In this document: in pieces, positions 28,645-39,267 of the stretch
How the letters are laid out: each line of letters opens with the position of its first letter
Numbering within the stretch: position 1 is the first letter of the stretch
NCBI GenBank assembly: GCA_001766655.1
Contig: MJCC01000020.1
Location: 192,331 to 256,330, forward strand
Length of the DNA: 64,000 nt
Direction of reading: 5' to 3'
From: Phytomonas francai
Taxonomy: Eukaryota; Euglenozoa; Kinetoplastea; Trypanosomatida; Trypanosomatidae
Notes under the pieces: model-generated
Databases searched by the model: none
Told to the model about the DNA's origin: nothing
The model's input: the letters and a program-made list of their open reading frames with translations, nothing else
Translations under genes and position numbers: made by a program

Positions 28645-31600
28645 ATGCAAAGGTTGAGGCCGCGCGTTGCGACTTTGACGGTCGTACCGGTATCTCACTC
28701 AGCAAAGTTGGTAACTACGCATAGACTGAATTCCTCGATTGCTCGTTTTGGGTCTGCCCCAGAAGGCATTGTTTCAGTCCGTTCCAAGGGTTATGGACCT
28801 TCGAAGGACCTGCTGAAGGGTATAGAGCCCAACAGCCGGATTATGGTAGAATCAAAGCTTCACCCCGAGGACCTCCCTTTTCAGCGTAGTGTCCTTGCCC
28901 TTGCTATGTCTAACATTCGAGAACTATCTGTGGTGGGGGCTCCCGAAAACCGTGATTACAGGAAAGCGCCTGCTGAGCTGTTGCTAGGTGAAACGACGTC
29001 AGAGCAGAGCTCGGATTCAAAGGCCACCACCGATGCGTTGGCGCGGAGAGAGCTTTTCGAAAGCACGCTCACCGATCAGTTGGCCACAGTAGCGAACCTC
29101 ATCGTAGGACAAGTTTGTGCATCTAGGAAAGCGGATCTTAATGCCATGGAGGCATCCCAAAGCACTGAGATGCGCACATTAACTGACTTAGTGATGCAGT
29201 GCATACGCGATGAGCTACAAGACACCCTTCGCAGGATTCGTTCCGTGAATCCAACAGCATCTTCTCTCCCAAATCTCGAGGAGCTTTCAAAACGAATCAG
29301 CCAACAGGTTGCGCAGTCATTGGAGGGGCAATTGCAGTCACATCCAAACCAGGAAGGAGTTATTTCTACGGAGGCTATTGAAGGCAAAATTAGAAGCTAC
29401 TTTGAGCGTCTAGAGACGTCGCTAAAGTCTACATTTTCGGAGTTCAGCAAGATCCAACTTGCAGCACAAAGCGGCAGTGCAGCTGCGGCTGTGCAAGCTG
29501 GACTTTCCGATGAAGTACGCGATTCTATTTTGAGCACTATTGAGCAATCCGCTCGGCTCCAGCATGAGAATCTCCTTAACGCGCTTGAGGATAGCATCAA
29601 CACGCACTTTTCCAAGATAGAGCGTAGAGATGGTGAACAGAATGCTTCCGAGGGGATTGATGTGAGGGCACTCGAGGCCTTTATCGAGAGCTCGTTGCAT
29701 ACAGCCACGGATGACATTCGGCACTCTATAGTAGCGGAGATCAAGAAGGCGTTGGGAAAAAAATCACAACAGGCTGATACCACGAATGGGGTCAGCAGCA
29801 ACGTTTGGCGTGAGGAGATGGAGACGTTTTCATTGGCTATAGACAAGGCGGTAAGAGCCGCGCAGAACGCGTTTACCCGCACCGAGGTTGTGGACGAAGG
29901 AGTTCAGGGTCTAGTGAAAGGCCAGGCGGAGATATTGCAGAGCATATTAAATGTGAAGGAGCTTCTCCAAAAAGAGTTAGATACACACCGTCAACCTGCT
30001 AGTGATGATGAATCTTCTACGGTGGATTATCTCACCGAGGCACGTCCTCTCATCGAGGGCCTCCAGAAGTCCCTTGCAGAGCTCGACGCATCGATGGAGG
30101 TTAGACAGGGACATACTGAAGAGCGACTGCTGAGCGTGGCTCAGGTGATCACGGAAAGTGTACAGACGGCGGTGGAGGTTCGCACAACCTCTGCCGTAAG
30201 CTCTGCCATTTCCACCCTGAATGAGCAGCTGCAGAGGATTTTCGACGTCGTTCAATCGATCGAAGCAAAGGAGCCGACGCCCCCCCTTCCTCCTCCGGAT
30301 CCGGTGGATATTTCAGCTGCCGTCGAGGCGGTGCTCGTGCCGAGGATGGAGGCGCTTGTCGCGCAGTTGGAGGCCGCTCTCGCATCGAGAGAGGAGCCCG
30401 ATAAAATGGCGCACTTGGCCAACAGCATTTCCGAAGCTGTGATCGCGGTAGTCAAGGAGGAGCACCGCCGCCGAGAAGAGCAGGCCGCGAACGCGCCGCC
30501 GCCGTCTAACCGTGATGACAACTTGACGGAAAGCTTGAATCTGCTCCGGGCCGATCTGGTTACGACCGTGGAGCGGGAGATGGGCAAAACACACGAGGTC
30601 AACCTCACTCCGATGTACCAATACATTGATAGTATACTCGTATTTCTTAAGGACTCCTTTGCTACACATGAGACCAGCCTAGATCGAAAAATCGAAGAGC
30701 TTTCGAAAAACTTGTCGACTATGGTGATGGATGCCATCGCGTCCCAGGCCCAGGAGCAGTGGGAAAAAACACGTCCACAGGGGCCGTCGACGGTATCCGT
30801 GTCTGAGTTCAGTCCGGAGGCTACCGAGGCTCTGCGCGCGGTTGCGCACGAGGGGGCCGCCCGTTCAGAGGCGACGGCAAAGGCGTTGGGTGAGCGCATG
30901 GGCGAGCTGGCGACCACCGACGACCTGAAGGGCTTTTTAAGCCAGGTTGAGGCTTCGCTAACCGAGACTGTGGCGCCTCTTTCCGCATTGCTGTCTTCTC
31001 AGAGCGCGAACGACGCGAATATCACCTCAACGATCACGGATACCGCCGCGACGCTCCGTAGCCAGCTCAGCTCCGTTGAGGATTCGATATCACGGCTCGG
31101 CGTGCAGCATCACGACGACGTCGCCTCCAGCCTAAAGAATTTGCTTCAGGCGGTTGATATGAAGTCCGTGAAGGAGGGCTTGGCGAACATTCAGAGCGCC
31201 CTTACCGAGCAGGCCGCCAGTTTAGAGTCTCTCCGGCAATCGGCGAGCCGCTCTGCTGATGGGGGGCATGGTGTCGAGAAACCCGATTCTGTTGAAATAC
31301 CTCAGAGGTCTCTTGATTTCCAGGCGCATGTTGAGAGCCAGATTGAAGACATCAAGAAACTCCTGGAAAAGATTGATCAGTCAAACCAACATGAGGTACT
31401 CACAGTTGTGCAGCAGATACAGCAAAATGTCGAGGAACTACGTGCGATGAATCAGAAAGATGAAGAACAACCGGAGGATCCAAGTGCTTCGGTTGAGGTA
31501 GCACCCAGCAATGAAGCTACTGAGGATGCGGAAAGCTACGAAGATGTTCGCGCAATCGTCAAGGAGTCGGTGAGCGAAGTTCTGAAACGGGAGTTAGTGT

Positions 31601-32409
31601 CCTTTTCCCAGAATATTCAACAGGATTTGGCAAGTCTAACAGCTAGCAAAGAGTCGACTAAACGAGAGCTTCTTACCTCCATTGAAAGGGTTACAAACCT
31701 GTTGGACGAACAAAAAGCCATTCAGTTAAGTGCTTCACCTATGCTCAAGAAGGACGAGATAGAGTCGATGATTTATTTCCACACCGAAAATATCAAGCAA
31801 ATGCTGGAGACGCACTCTACAAAATTGCTTCACGGCCTATCAGAGAACATCACTGTGGGAGGGGATTCCGTTTACACGCAGATCAGCGACACTATAAAGA
31901 ACACTCAGGAGGCCTACGAAAGGAAGATGTATGAGGGTATAGAGAAGAGTATGGGTAAGCAGACAGAGGAGTTGCAGGGTCTTGTGGTTGATCAGCTCAA
32001 TAGAGCTCTGAATTCAGTAAAATCAAGCACAACGCCCACAATTGATCCCCAAAGCGTTGCGAAACAAGTCGTCGAACTTTTAGAGGAGCAAGACAAATTG
32101 AAAAATGCGGTCCCTGACATAGCGCAAGACATTGTTGATCAAAAGGTGCGTGTAATGCTCGAGAGTCGTGAGACATCACCATCTTATGTACAACCCCCGC
32201 TGTGGTGGCTTCCACTCATGATCCTTTCATTGTGTCTAGCAATTGTTCTGTGCGCATACTACCTCTTTGCATGCTTTCTCTTGGCTTTTGTGCCCGTCCC
32301 CGATCAGTGCCCTCCAGGTCGTTTAGGGGCTTCTGACTCCTTTCGCCTTTATAATCTCAGAGCACAGGAGGCTAAGCGTGGTCGACGAGTAGTTGATCAA
32401 GTCCTATGA
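28645..32409 (+). CDS. Long coiled-coil protein with C-terminal membrane anchor, unrecognised
   Basis: I do not recognise this 1254-residue protein. The N-terminus (MQRLRPRVATLTVV..., rich in Arg, Ser and Thr and without early acidic residues) resembles a mitochondrial targeting sequence. From about residue 120 to 1170 the protein is dominated by charged, Glu/Ser/Ala/Leu-rich heptad-like sequence with short spacers, so mostly alpha-helical coiled coil. A proline cluster (PTPPLPPPDP) occurs near 550. A strong hydrophobic segment lies at about 1187-1216 (WWLPLMILSLCLAIVLCAYYLFACFL in part), followed by about 38 mostly polar residues ending in a basic KRGRRVV stretch. This suggests a filamentous protein anchored in a membrane, possibly mitochondrial, by its C-terminus. 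The start ATG follows the pyrimidine tract directly. A golgin-like tethering role is an alternative. Function is unknown. Confidence 0.8.
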   Translation: MQRLRPRVATLTVVPVSHSAKLVTTHRLNSSIARFGSAPEGIVSVRSKGYGPSKDLLKGIEPNSRIMVESKLHPEDLPFQRSVLALAMSNIRELSVVGAPENRDYRKAPAELLLGETTSEQSSDSKATTDALARRELFESTLTDQLATVANLIVGQVCASRKADLNAMEASQSTEMRTLTDLVMQCIRDELQDTLRRIRSVNPTASSLPNLEELSKRISQQVAQSLEGQLQSHPNQEGVISTEAIEGKIRSYFERLETSLKSTFSEFSKIQLAAQSGSAAAAVQAGLSDEVRDSILSTIEQSARLQHENLLNALEDSINTHFSKIERRDGEQNASEGIDVRALEAFIESSLHTATDDIRHSIVAEIKKALGKKSQQADTTNGVSSNVWREEMETFSLAIDKAVRAAQNAFTRTEVVDEGVQGLVKGQAEILQSILNVKELLQKELDTHRQPASDDESSTVDYLTEARPLIEGLQKSLAELDASMEVRQGHTEERLLSVAQVITESVQTAVEVRTTSAVSSAISTLNEQLQRIFDVVQSIEAKEPTPPLPPPDPVDISAAVEAVLVPRMEALVAQLEAALASREEPDKMAHLANSISEAVIAVVKEEHRRREEQAANAPPPSNRDDNLTESLNLLRADLVTTVEREMGKTHEVNLTPMYQYIDSILVFLKDSFATHETSLDRKIEELSKNLSTMVMDAIASQAQEQWEKTRPQGPSTVSVSEFSPEATEALRAVAHEGAARSEATAKALGERMGELATTDDLKGFLSQVEASLTETVAPLSALLSSQSANDANITSTITDTAATLRSQLSSVEDSISRLGVQHHDDVASSLKNLLQAVDMKSVKEGLANIQSALTEQAASLESLRQSASRSADGGHGVEKPDSVEIPQRSLDFQAHVESQIEDIKKLLEKIDQSNQHEVLTVVQQIQQNVEELRAMNQKDEEQPEDPSASVEVAPSNEATEDAESYEDVRAIVKESVSEVLKRELVSFSQNIQQDLASLTASKESTKRELLTSIERVTNLLDEQKAIQLSASPMLKKDEIESMIYFHTENIKQMLETHSTKLLHGLSENITVGGDSVYTQISDTIKNTQEAYERKMYEGIEKSMGKQTEELQGLVVDQLNRALNSVKSSTTPTIDPQSVAKQVVELLEEQDKLKNAVPDIAQDIVDQKVRVMLESRETSPSYVQPPLWWLPLMILSLCLAIVLCAYYLFACFLLAFVPVPDQCPPGRLGASDSFRLYNLRAQEAKRGRRVVDQVL

Positions 32410-33421
32410 TGAAAATGTCGCATTCAAAAAGTCGTCTTTTGCGTTTGAAGATAACACGCGACCAGGGAAAGTGGGAAGGTAAGTGATTACGGTTCGAGAC
32501 GTTGTACCTTTTTTTTGAGGCCCATAAGACCTTTTTTTTGGCTACCTTTTTTTTTTTTTGAACCCTTCTATACGCATGCATAGTGGGTATTTTGCATTAG
32601 GGAAGAGCTTCTTTACCCCCTCTCCCCCCCCCCCTGATGTCGACACCCCTTTCTTGTACGTTTCATAGTTTCCAATCTAACATTTTGCCATATATCGAGC
32701 ATTACAAGGGTATTAAAGCTTATATATCAACCTATATTTTAGGTGCAACGGCACGACACTTTCGTTTTGAATTTATTTTTATTTATTGGGGGGTAGGGTG
32801 GCGGCATCTGTACTATTTGATAGCATGTTATTTTTCTTTAGAAGTAGATTATACAGCTCTTTTTCCTTTTCTTCTTGGGTTTATTTACAACGATGAAGAT
32901 ATACATAGACAGGCTTTCTAGTCTGATTTTTAGACCTGGTATGATCAACTTCATTTCCCGTTTTTCGTAATGGACACACGGTTACCTATCATAGAGCTTT
33001 TTTTATTCAACTGTGGAACGTTTCGGCTTTGTTATCTTTTTAGTTTGTTGTGGTTGTCTAGGATAGACCTTTGCTTCCTTCCACAAAATTCCACTCCGTT
33101 TCCCGATATCCTTCTTTCTTATTTTACGTATCGTTTGCAAACTGGTAACTGATGTTACTTGCGTCATAGGTGCACTAATAAGTTTCCTTTAGATTAGAAA
33201 CAACGGCACAAACACGCGTCGTTGGTGGAAAAGATAGGTGAAACACAAGGCAAACCATACATTTAGAAAAAAAAGGGCGTAAAGCGTTCAGCTATCTCTA
33301 TAAGCCGTCTTCACTTATTAAGCTTTTTTTCCTTCCTTGAACGTTTCGGTTATTGTTTTCTGTTTTTTTTTTTAACACGTGTAGTTCATTACGGTCATCT
33401 TTATTTTTATAGCCAAAGGAA
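32410..33421. other. Intergenic spacer coiled-coil protein-SAS-4
   Basis: The spacer is T-rich with runs at 32508-32515, 32532-32539, 32547-32559 and 33363-33373, and a C-rich tract at 32619-32634. No gene is seen. The AG at 33383-33384 after the last T-run is a plausible splice acceptor for SAS-4, 38 bases before its ATG. Confidence 0.65.
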
Positions 33422-35578
33422 ATGCCCAGGGTATCCGTTGCCTCTGTGAAGAAGCCAACCCCCGCCTTGGCGACCTTTAAATTCCTCCGGCGTGACGAAG
33501 GCCGGCTCTCTTACTCACAGAATGCCCCGGAGACCCTGTCTTCGAAGGGCGCCGAGGCGTCTCGTGCGGATCGCGAGCGGCGCGACTCGAAGTCGCTGCG
33601 GGAGGCCATCGCCTACGATATGCGCAACGCCAGGAGCCACGACCCCCTCGGCGAGATCGTCGTGGCCGTCCCGAAGAAGGCCGTCCCGCCGGGCCGGGGG
33701 GGCGAGTCCCCGGCGGCGAGGCCGCCGGACCCCCCGCGGCGCGTGCCCTCGCGGGGGGCGTCGAGCCGTCGCCCGGCGTGGGTCGACCCCGAGCTCCCGG
33801 CGCGCCGCGTGGAGTCCTTCGACGACGGCCCCGAGGACGTTCCCCCGCTGGGCCCCTCGGACGGCATCGACGCGCCCTCCCCGCCGCTCTTTTTTGCCGA
33901 GCGCGGGCCGTACAACGGGGCCCCCCTCCGCCGGACGTCCAGCGTCGCTCCGCACCACGTCGACCCCGCGTACGCCGAGTACGACCGCAATTACTTCCGC
34001 AGGTCCCCGCAGCTCGCGCGCGAGCACGACCTGCTGTGGCCGAGCCGCGGCCACGGCGACGAGGCCCTGGTGCTCGAGCTCGAGCAGGAGATTCGTGCGG
34101 TGAAGGAGGAGCGCGCGCGGTACCGCTACGCGAAGAGCCAGCTCGATCGCGAGAGGCAGCGATTCGAGACCTACAAGTTGGATGCCCAGCAGCAACTCGA
34201 TGACGAGCGGGCAAACTTGGCCGCCCTCCGCGCGCAGGATCAGCGCGAGGCCCGCAAGGAGGTCCATTCCATTGATGAGCGGTACAAGAATGCCACCTCA
34301 GTCCTGTCGGTAGAGCGTGAGACCAATAAACGGCTTGTCCAGGAGAACGAGGTGTTGCATGCGCAGCTCGAGGAGCTTACCTCCACCATGCGAGAATCTC
34401 AGGCGGCTCACCGAGCTGAGGTTGCGCGCATGCGCAGGGACATCGATTCGCTTACACGTCGCAATTCTGAGTTGTTGGCAATGGCGAAGGAAAAGCAGAT
34501 CCACAATTTAGTGATGCCCTCTGGCAAACCGAAACCGATCGCGGCCATCGGTGCTCGGAGCCCCACCACTCGGAAAGGTGACTCGGAAAGCAATACCATC
34601 GGCTTCGTTTCTGCGGAACCCCCCAAAAGATCCATCCACACACCAACCACCGCCAAAGGTGAAAGGGTGGGAAAGGAGAAGGAAGAAAAAGAACAAGAAG
34701 AAGACGAAGAGGAGGAGGAGGGAGAGGAGGGGGAGGAGGAGGAGGAGGAGGAGAAGGGGGGGGGCAACAGCTCCTCCCACAGCAACGGTGCTCCCGCGAA
34801 GCCAGCCTATAACGTAGTCTTTGATTTTACCCCACAAACCCCGAACACCGCCGCCCGGCAGCGGCGGGCTAAGGCCGTGGAGGAGCGCATGCAGCGCGAG
34901 GAGGAGGAGCGGCAGCAGCGTCGCCTGCTGCGTGAGCAGGAGGAGGCTGCCGCGGCGCGTACGGCGCAGGAGACGCGCGCAAGCTCCCTAAACAAGAGGC
35001 AAAGCGAACGCCCAGAGGACGCCCTAAGGGAGCGCAAAGCCACCCATCACCCCTTGCGCACCCCTCGTGTAGTGGGACGTGGCAAAAGCACCCCCGCGGC
35101 TAAACCAGTGGCCATCCCGCTGAAGCTGAAACCCCACATTCCTACCAGGAGGGAACTTCTTCAGGAGTTGGAGCCGGCGCCCGAGGAGAATTATCCGGAT
35201 GACGAGATCCTCTCCGAGACGACGCAGGCCGGGAGTCCGAACAAGCGCGAGGTGAGCTACCGCAGCGGGAAGAAGGAAATCCATTACGCGAATGGCACGG
35301 TCAAGGTGGTATTGCCTTCCCAGCATGTCATACTGCACTTCACGAATGGTGACACAAAGTGTACCTACCCGTCTGGGAAAAGCACTTATTGGTACGATAG
35401 TGCGCAGACGACGCACACTCAACTTCCCACAGGCGTGCAGCTCTTTGAGTTCTGCGCCACTGGGCAAAGCGAGCGGCACATGCCAGATGGCACCAGGGAA
35501 ATAGTCTACCCCGATGGCGTCTATAAGATCGTTCACGCGGATGGATCCGACGAGACATACCTTCCAGATGAATCCTAG
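33422..35578 (+). CDS. SAS4: SAS-4/CPAP-like centriolar protein (TCP10 C-terminal domain)
   Basis: SAS-4/CPAP proteins build the microtubule wall of centrioles and basal bodies; in trypanosomes the homologue has been linked to the flagellum attachment zone. The 718-residue protein has a Pro/Arg/Ala-rich N-terminal region (1-220), a coiled coil from about 220 to 365 (EQEIRAVKEERARYR to AMAKEKQI), an acidic Glu repeat at about 420-450, a second basic-acidic helix (485-525), and a C-terminal TCP10_C/G-box domain at about 610-718. That domain shows the repeated beta-strand pattern with NGT, NGD, PDGT, PDGV and DGSD turns and the hallmark AQTTHT. It is the basis of the call. The N-terminal third is very GC-rich, unlike the rest of the gene. 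No motif for PN2-3 tubulin binding was recognised. Start is the first ATG after the T-run. Confidence 0.88.
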   Translation: MPRVSVASVKKPTPALATFKFLRRDEGRLSYSQNAPETLSSKGAEASRADRERRDSKSLREAIAYDMRNARSHDPLGEIVVAVPKKAVPPGRGGESPAARPPDPPRRVPSRGASSRRPAWVDPELPARRVESFDDGPEDVPPLGPSDGIDAPSPPLFFAERGPYNGAPLRRTSSVAPHHVDPAYAEYDRNYFRRSPQLAREHDLLWPSRGHGDEALVLELEQEIRAVKEERARYRYAKSQLDRERQRFETYKLDAQQQLDDERANLAALRAQDQREARKEVHSIDERYKNATSVLSVERETNKRLVQENEVLHAQLEELTSTMRESQAAHRAEVARMRRDIDSLTRRNSELLAMAKEKQIHNLVMPSGKPKPIAAIGARSPTTRKGDSESNTIGFVSAEPPKRSIHTPTTAKGERVGKEKEEKEQEEDEEEEEGEEGEEEEEEEKGGGNSSSHSNGAPAKPAYNVVFDFTPQTPNTAARQRRAKAVEERMQREEEERQQRRLLREQEEAAAARTAQETRASSLNKRQSERPEDALRERKATHHPLRTPRVVGRGKSTPAAKPVAIPLKLKPHIPTRRELLQELEPAPEENYPDDEILSETTQAGSPNKREVSYRSGKKEIHYANGTVKVVLPSQHVILHFTNGDTKCTYPSGKSTYWYDSAQTTHTQLPTGVQLFEFCATGQSERHMPDGTREIVYPDGVYKIVHADGSDETYLPDES
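34702..34758. repeat. GGA/GAG microsatellite coding poly-Glu
   Basis: An imperfect GGA/GAG trinucleotide run within the SAS-4 gene codes for an almost pure glutamate stretch with a few Asp and Gly. It stays in frame. Length is likely to vary between strains. Confidence 0.85.
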
Positions 35579-36924
35579 TTGAGTAGCAAGACAATTATAC
35601 TCACGCATTCGAATTGAGGGGCGATTGGTACACTTGGCTCCTCTTTCTTTCTCTTTTGTTATCTTCGTTCCTTCAGTTAACTGTTTATGAACAGACTTGT
35701 TGCTAAGACGGCACATTTACGTATGGGTGTATGAGAAGAAGGGGACGTCTTGAATATTATTATTTTCAAGACGTGTCATTGCTGATAATGTTTCCAAATT
35801 CCAAGCTTTTAAGTGCCACTCAGCCCTTTGCAAATACAATACTATCGCGTACCTCTCCTTCGGTATCCTTTATTTTATAGGTTCAACTTCCCAAGTGGTA
35901 TGGGCTCTCTTTTTCGTGTAAATATGGGAGCAAAGCACTATTCAGTTTAGACCCTTTTCGCCCATGCACGCTTCTCTTTTGTTTGTACCTTAAACTTTTT
36001 TAGTTTGCTTTTTTTTTTTTTTGCGCTTTAAATACATCTCCTTTAGCAGATAGATATCTTCTTAGAGTGTAGATGAGTAATGAGAAGCTTCGTTTTGTGT
36101 TCAGAAAAGTGTCCTTGATATTCATCGCTTGCCATGAGGGTAATGGAGATTTTTAGATTCATCATAAGAATGGGTTTAAACTTTTTTTTCTTTTTTCATT
36201 GATTGCTACTACGAGGAGCATACAAGGGCAACTATAATTTATTTTAGTAATTTGTTCCAAATCTGTCTTATGTATGAGCCAACAGGAAGGTGTACGTATA
36301 ATAAGGCGCGTTTAATAGAAGGACAAATAAAGAAAAGTAGCATCCAAGGACACAACATTTGTAAAATGGGATACGCAGGATGGAGTTTTTGTGGCATTTA
36401 AAGACTTTAGATGATTTAGTACTTTTTTTTTTTTTAGAGAGTGGGAGAGTGAGAGCGCGCGTCTTTCTTGTGGTCTGGTTGCTTTGTTTTTGTTTTTCAC
36501 CTCATTTTCGTTTTCTATTTTTTTTTTTAGGAAACGTTTAGTGAGCGTAATAATGGGGGCACAGTTTCTATTATTTAGCTGGTTTCCGGTTATTATTTTG
36601 GATTGGACTCCTTTCGTTCATGATGACCTGCAATTATTCAGCTATAGATAAATGGTCTTCTTTTAAAAAAATTAATTGCACCCACATTTGAGATACAAGG
36701 CCAAAATCGCTTGGATTCCCCCCTCCTTGTTTTCATTTTTTCCCCGTGTTACTATGTGTCTCTCCCTTATAGCTTTGCATGTTCACTGCTTCCGCCAAAG
36801 ACTTTTTCCCTTTTTATTTTACTTCCCTAATAAAATTTCAGAAATCAAGAATTCTAGCACTCTCCGTTAAGTTATTACAGTGAAAAGTACAAAGAAAGCT
36901 CTCCCCTTAAATACAGTAAACATC
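35579..36924. other. Intergenic spacer SAS-4-UEV
   Basis: This 1.3 kb AT-rich spacer has T-runs at 36010-36022, 36423-36435 and 36519-36529. I see no gene. Confidence 0.65.
36803..36841 (+). promoter_or_regulatory. Putative spliced-leader acceptor for UEV gene
   Basis: Pyrimidine-rich CTTTTTCCCTTTTTATTTTA and ACTTCCCTAA are followed by the AG at 36840-36841, 83 bases before the ATG at 36925. Confidence 0.5.
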
Positions 36925-37341
36925 ATGGTTGAGGTCCCACGCAACTTTCGACTTTTAGAGGAGCTGGAGGCGGGTGAAAAGGGCACTGGGCTAAACCAAA
37001 ATGTTTCAGTCGGTTTGCGCGATACAGACGACATTTATTTCCATAACTGGAATGGAACGATAGTCGGACCTCCCGGCACGACCTTTGAGTACCGCATTCT
37101 CTTGCTAGAGATCTACTGCGACGAGATGTATCCCAAGGCTCCACCGCATATTCGTTTTGTGAGCAAAGTAAACCTGCCATGCGTCGATCCCAACGGTACT
37201 GTGAATCCGAGCAAGTTTCACCTCTTCCGCAACTGGGATCGACGCACAACGATGGAGATGTGCCTTGCGGAGCTACGTAAAGAGATGCAGCAACCTGCAA
37301 ATCGAAAACTTCCACAACCAGAAGAGGGCTCTGTCTACTAG
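36925..37341 (+). CDS. MMS2: Ubiquitin-conjugating enzyme E2 variant (Mms2/UEV1)
   Basis: UEV proteins pair with Ubc13 to make K63-linked ubiquitin chains in DNA damage tolerance and signalling. The 138-residue protein starts MVEVPRNFRLLEELE, matching the N-terminus of human UBE2V2 (VKVPRNFRLLEELE). It keeps the UEV landmarks W.G.I.GPPGT, E.RI, YP.APP.IRFV.K and the C-terminal LRKEM ... KLPQPEEG. There is no active-site cysteine in the E2 position: the single Cys in LPCVDP lies where Mms2 has MNGINN and is not followed by an E2 catalytic context. The catalytically inactive variant identity is therefore clear. A GTG-initiated extension upstream is open but unlikely; the ATG at 36925 begins the conserved homology. 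Confidence 0.95.
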   Translation: MVEVPRNFRLLEELEAGEKGTGLNQNVSVGLRDTDDIYFHNWNGTIVGPPGTTFEYRILLLEIYCDEMYPKAPPHIRFVSKVNLPCVDPNGTVNPSKFHLFRNWDRRTTMEMCLAELRKEMQQPANRKLPQPEEGSVY

Positions 37342-37815
37342 CTCTTACCCAACTAAGGTTTGGACTTTAGCGTTCGGGAAGAGTGAGGGTGAAGAGGTGA
37401 GGGGGACTTTAAGTCTTTAGTCTCGGGATTAGTTGGTATTGCGAGAACGATAGCTTTGGGAGCTAAAGGGGAGGGAGGATTCTGTTTAGCACCGCTGAGA
37501 CTAATTATTTTACGCGTATACAGAATGTGTGGTGAATATGTAAGAATGGTAATGGCTCAAAACAGCATTGTGTTTGAGAGAGATAGACTATTTCTTCTCT
37601 ATTTACTGCACATGTAGAAAACTTCAGCTAGTTTTCACGTATATACTTTTCTAATTATATTTTATTGTAGATGTCTTAAGAATGGAAACTTTGGCGTATA
37701 TTCTTGAGCATTTTTTTTTGTGGTATTAATACTTTCTCAGCTAATTAGAAATTGGATGTGATTGATCTGTGTCGATGTGTTTTTTTATATAAAAGCGAAA
37801 GCTAACTGGCGTGTT

Positions 37816-37836
37816 TGTGGTGGTGGTGGTGGTGGT
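37816..37836. repeat. (TGG)n microsatellite
   Basis: A GGT/TGG trinucleotide run of about seven units in the spacer after the UEV gene. Confidence 0.85.
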
Positions 37837-38288
37837 CGTAGATGTTTGTCTTGTGAAAGTTGTGTTGCTTGATTGCCATTTTTTTTTAGTCTCAGAAATA
37901 AGGATTCTCCGTTTTTCATTTTAAAAATGCCCTACTCTCCATTTTCCTTCCCTTTCCCCTTTTCTTAAGATTCAAAATAACTAACCATATTAAACAAAAT
38001 CCTCATATTTCACATGACTTATAAAGTAGTATTTAGAAATATTTTTCGTATTTGTGAAGAATTGCTCTAATAGTTTTTACGAAAATTATGAAATAATTAC
38101 ATTAATTAAAAGGCTTTTTAGAATGCCCTCTGTCTTAAGAAAAGCTCTTGCAACCGTTCATTAAAAAAAAATTTCTATTTTGCAGAACATATTGCCTTTT
38201 CAAATATTTATAGCGATATTTTGTACAATTGCATCTCATTTCATCTATAAAGATTTAACCATTATTCTTAAGAACCCCTATTCTAGAT

Positions 38289-38311
38289 TATATATATATA
38301 TATATATATAA
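38289..38311. repeat. (TA)11 microsatellite
   Basis: An uninterrupted TA dinucleotide run in the long UEV-RagA spacer. Confidence 0.9.
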
Positions 38312-39250
38312 TTTCACTGTAGAACATCTTTTTAAATATCACTTCTATCTTTTCAGAGGCGCACAAACCAAAATTTTTATTGCCGCACAATCTGTCCAGA
38401 CATTCAGGGTATAACCCAAGACGTTTAAATCCCTTTTGCAGACACAATAAACACGTAATTAGTTTTATTGTATTGCTGATGAGAGCCTTTGCAAGGATGG
38501 AGTGGCGTGGCGTTAGAGTTTTCACACCAGTTATTTCCACTATTGGAGTGGCTGAGCCTCAGAAATGTGCTTTTGAAGGGCCCATTATGGGTCTTGCTCA
38601 TTGAAATCTATATAGGATGGGGCATTTTTGTAGAATAGGATAACAAAGTGAAATGAATGCACATTTAATGAACCTGAATGCTGGCATTAAACACAGTGCA
38701 TAGTCGTAGATTCCGTTTTTCTAATTATTCTTTTATTTTATTGTTTCTTGACGCTTCAGCGCGTGTGCACTGCAGGATGTTTTCGATATAATTATGTCTT
38801 TTACTAACGTTTGTATTGGGATATATGGTTGCTTCTTTGATACCAAAGGAGCGTTTTTGTCCAAAATAACCAATCTCTTTTTCTTCCTAAACTTTCCACT
38901 TTTCTAACTTGTAGTAGCGTTTTCTTCATTTGGCGAACAAATGAGGAGGAATCTGGACTTGAAACACATTATAATATCAAATATGTTTCTTTTATATTAC
39001 ACGGGATCAACAGAAAGGCCTTGTGTAGCATAAAGACATTCTTGATCAATTTAATTATGATGTCTAATTCATTTTTACTTATGTGCAGCATACATTCTTC
39101 ATTATCCTTCGTCGCTTCTCTGTGCCTTGAGGGTCTATCAAATATCTCACTTTATATGATGGTATTGTATTTTTATTTTTCCTTGAAAATTCTTCAACCC
39201 GTATAATTTACCCATACTCTAATTTCTCACAAAAAATTCTACTTCTCACC

Positions 39251-39267
39251 TTTTTTTTTTTCTGGAG
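39251..39267 (+). promoter_or_regulatory. Putative spliced-leader acceptor for RagA gene
   Basis: T11CT (39251-39263) is followed by the AG at 39266-39267, 92 bases before the ATG at 39360. Confidence 0.45.

Noticed and set aside
32487..32497. GGTTCGAGACG resembling a tRNA B box
   Set aside because: No A box or cloverleaf could be found around it.
33477..34267. Antisense open frames of about 245-250 codons over the SAS-4 gene
   Set aside because: They are rich in Arg, Ala and Pro and arise from the GC-rich third positions of the sense gene; no motif is present and the sense product has clear homology.
38476..38555. CTGATGA and CTGA 80 bases apart, resembling a C/D snoRNA
   Set aside because: The first base of box C is wrong and no terminal stem can be formed by the flanks.
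38380..38604. Short + strand frame of 74 codons in the long spacer
   Set aside because: No homology, no clear ATG near its 5' end, and no good splice signal; the sequence could be chance.
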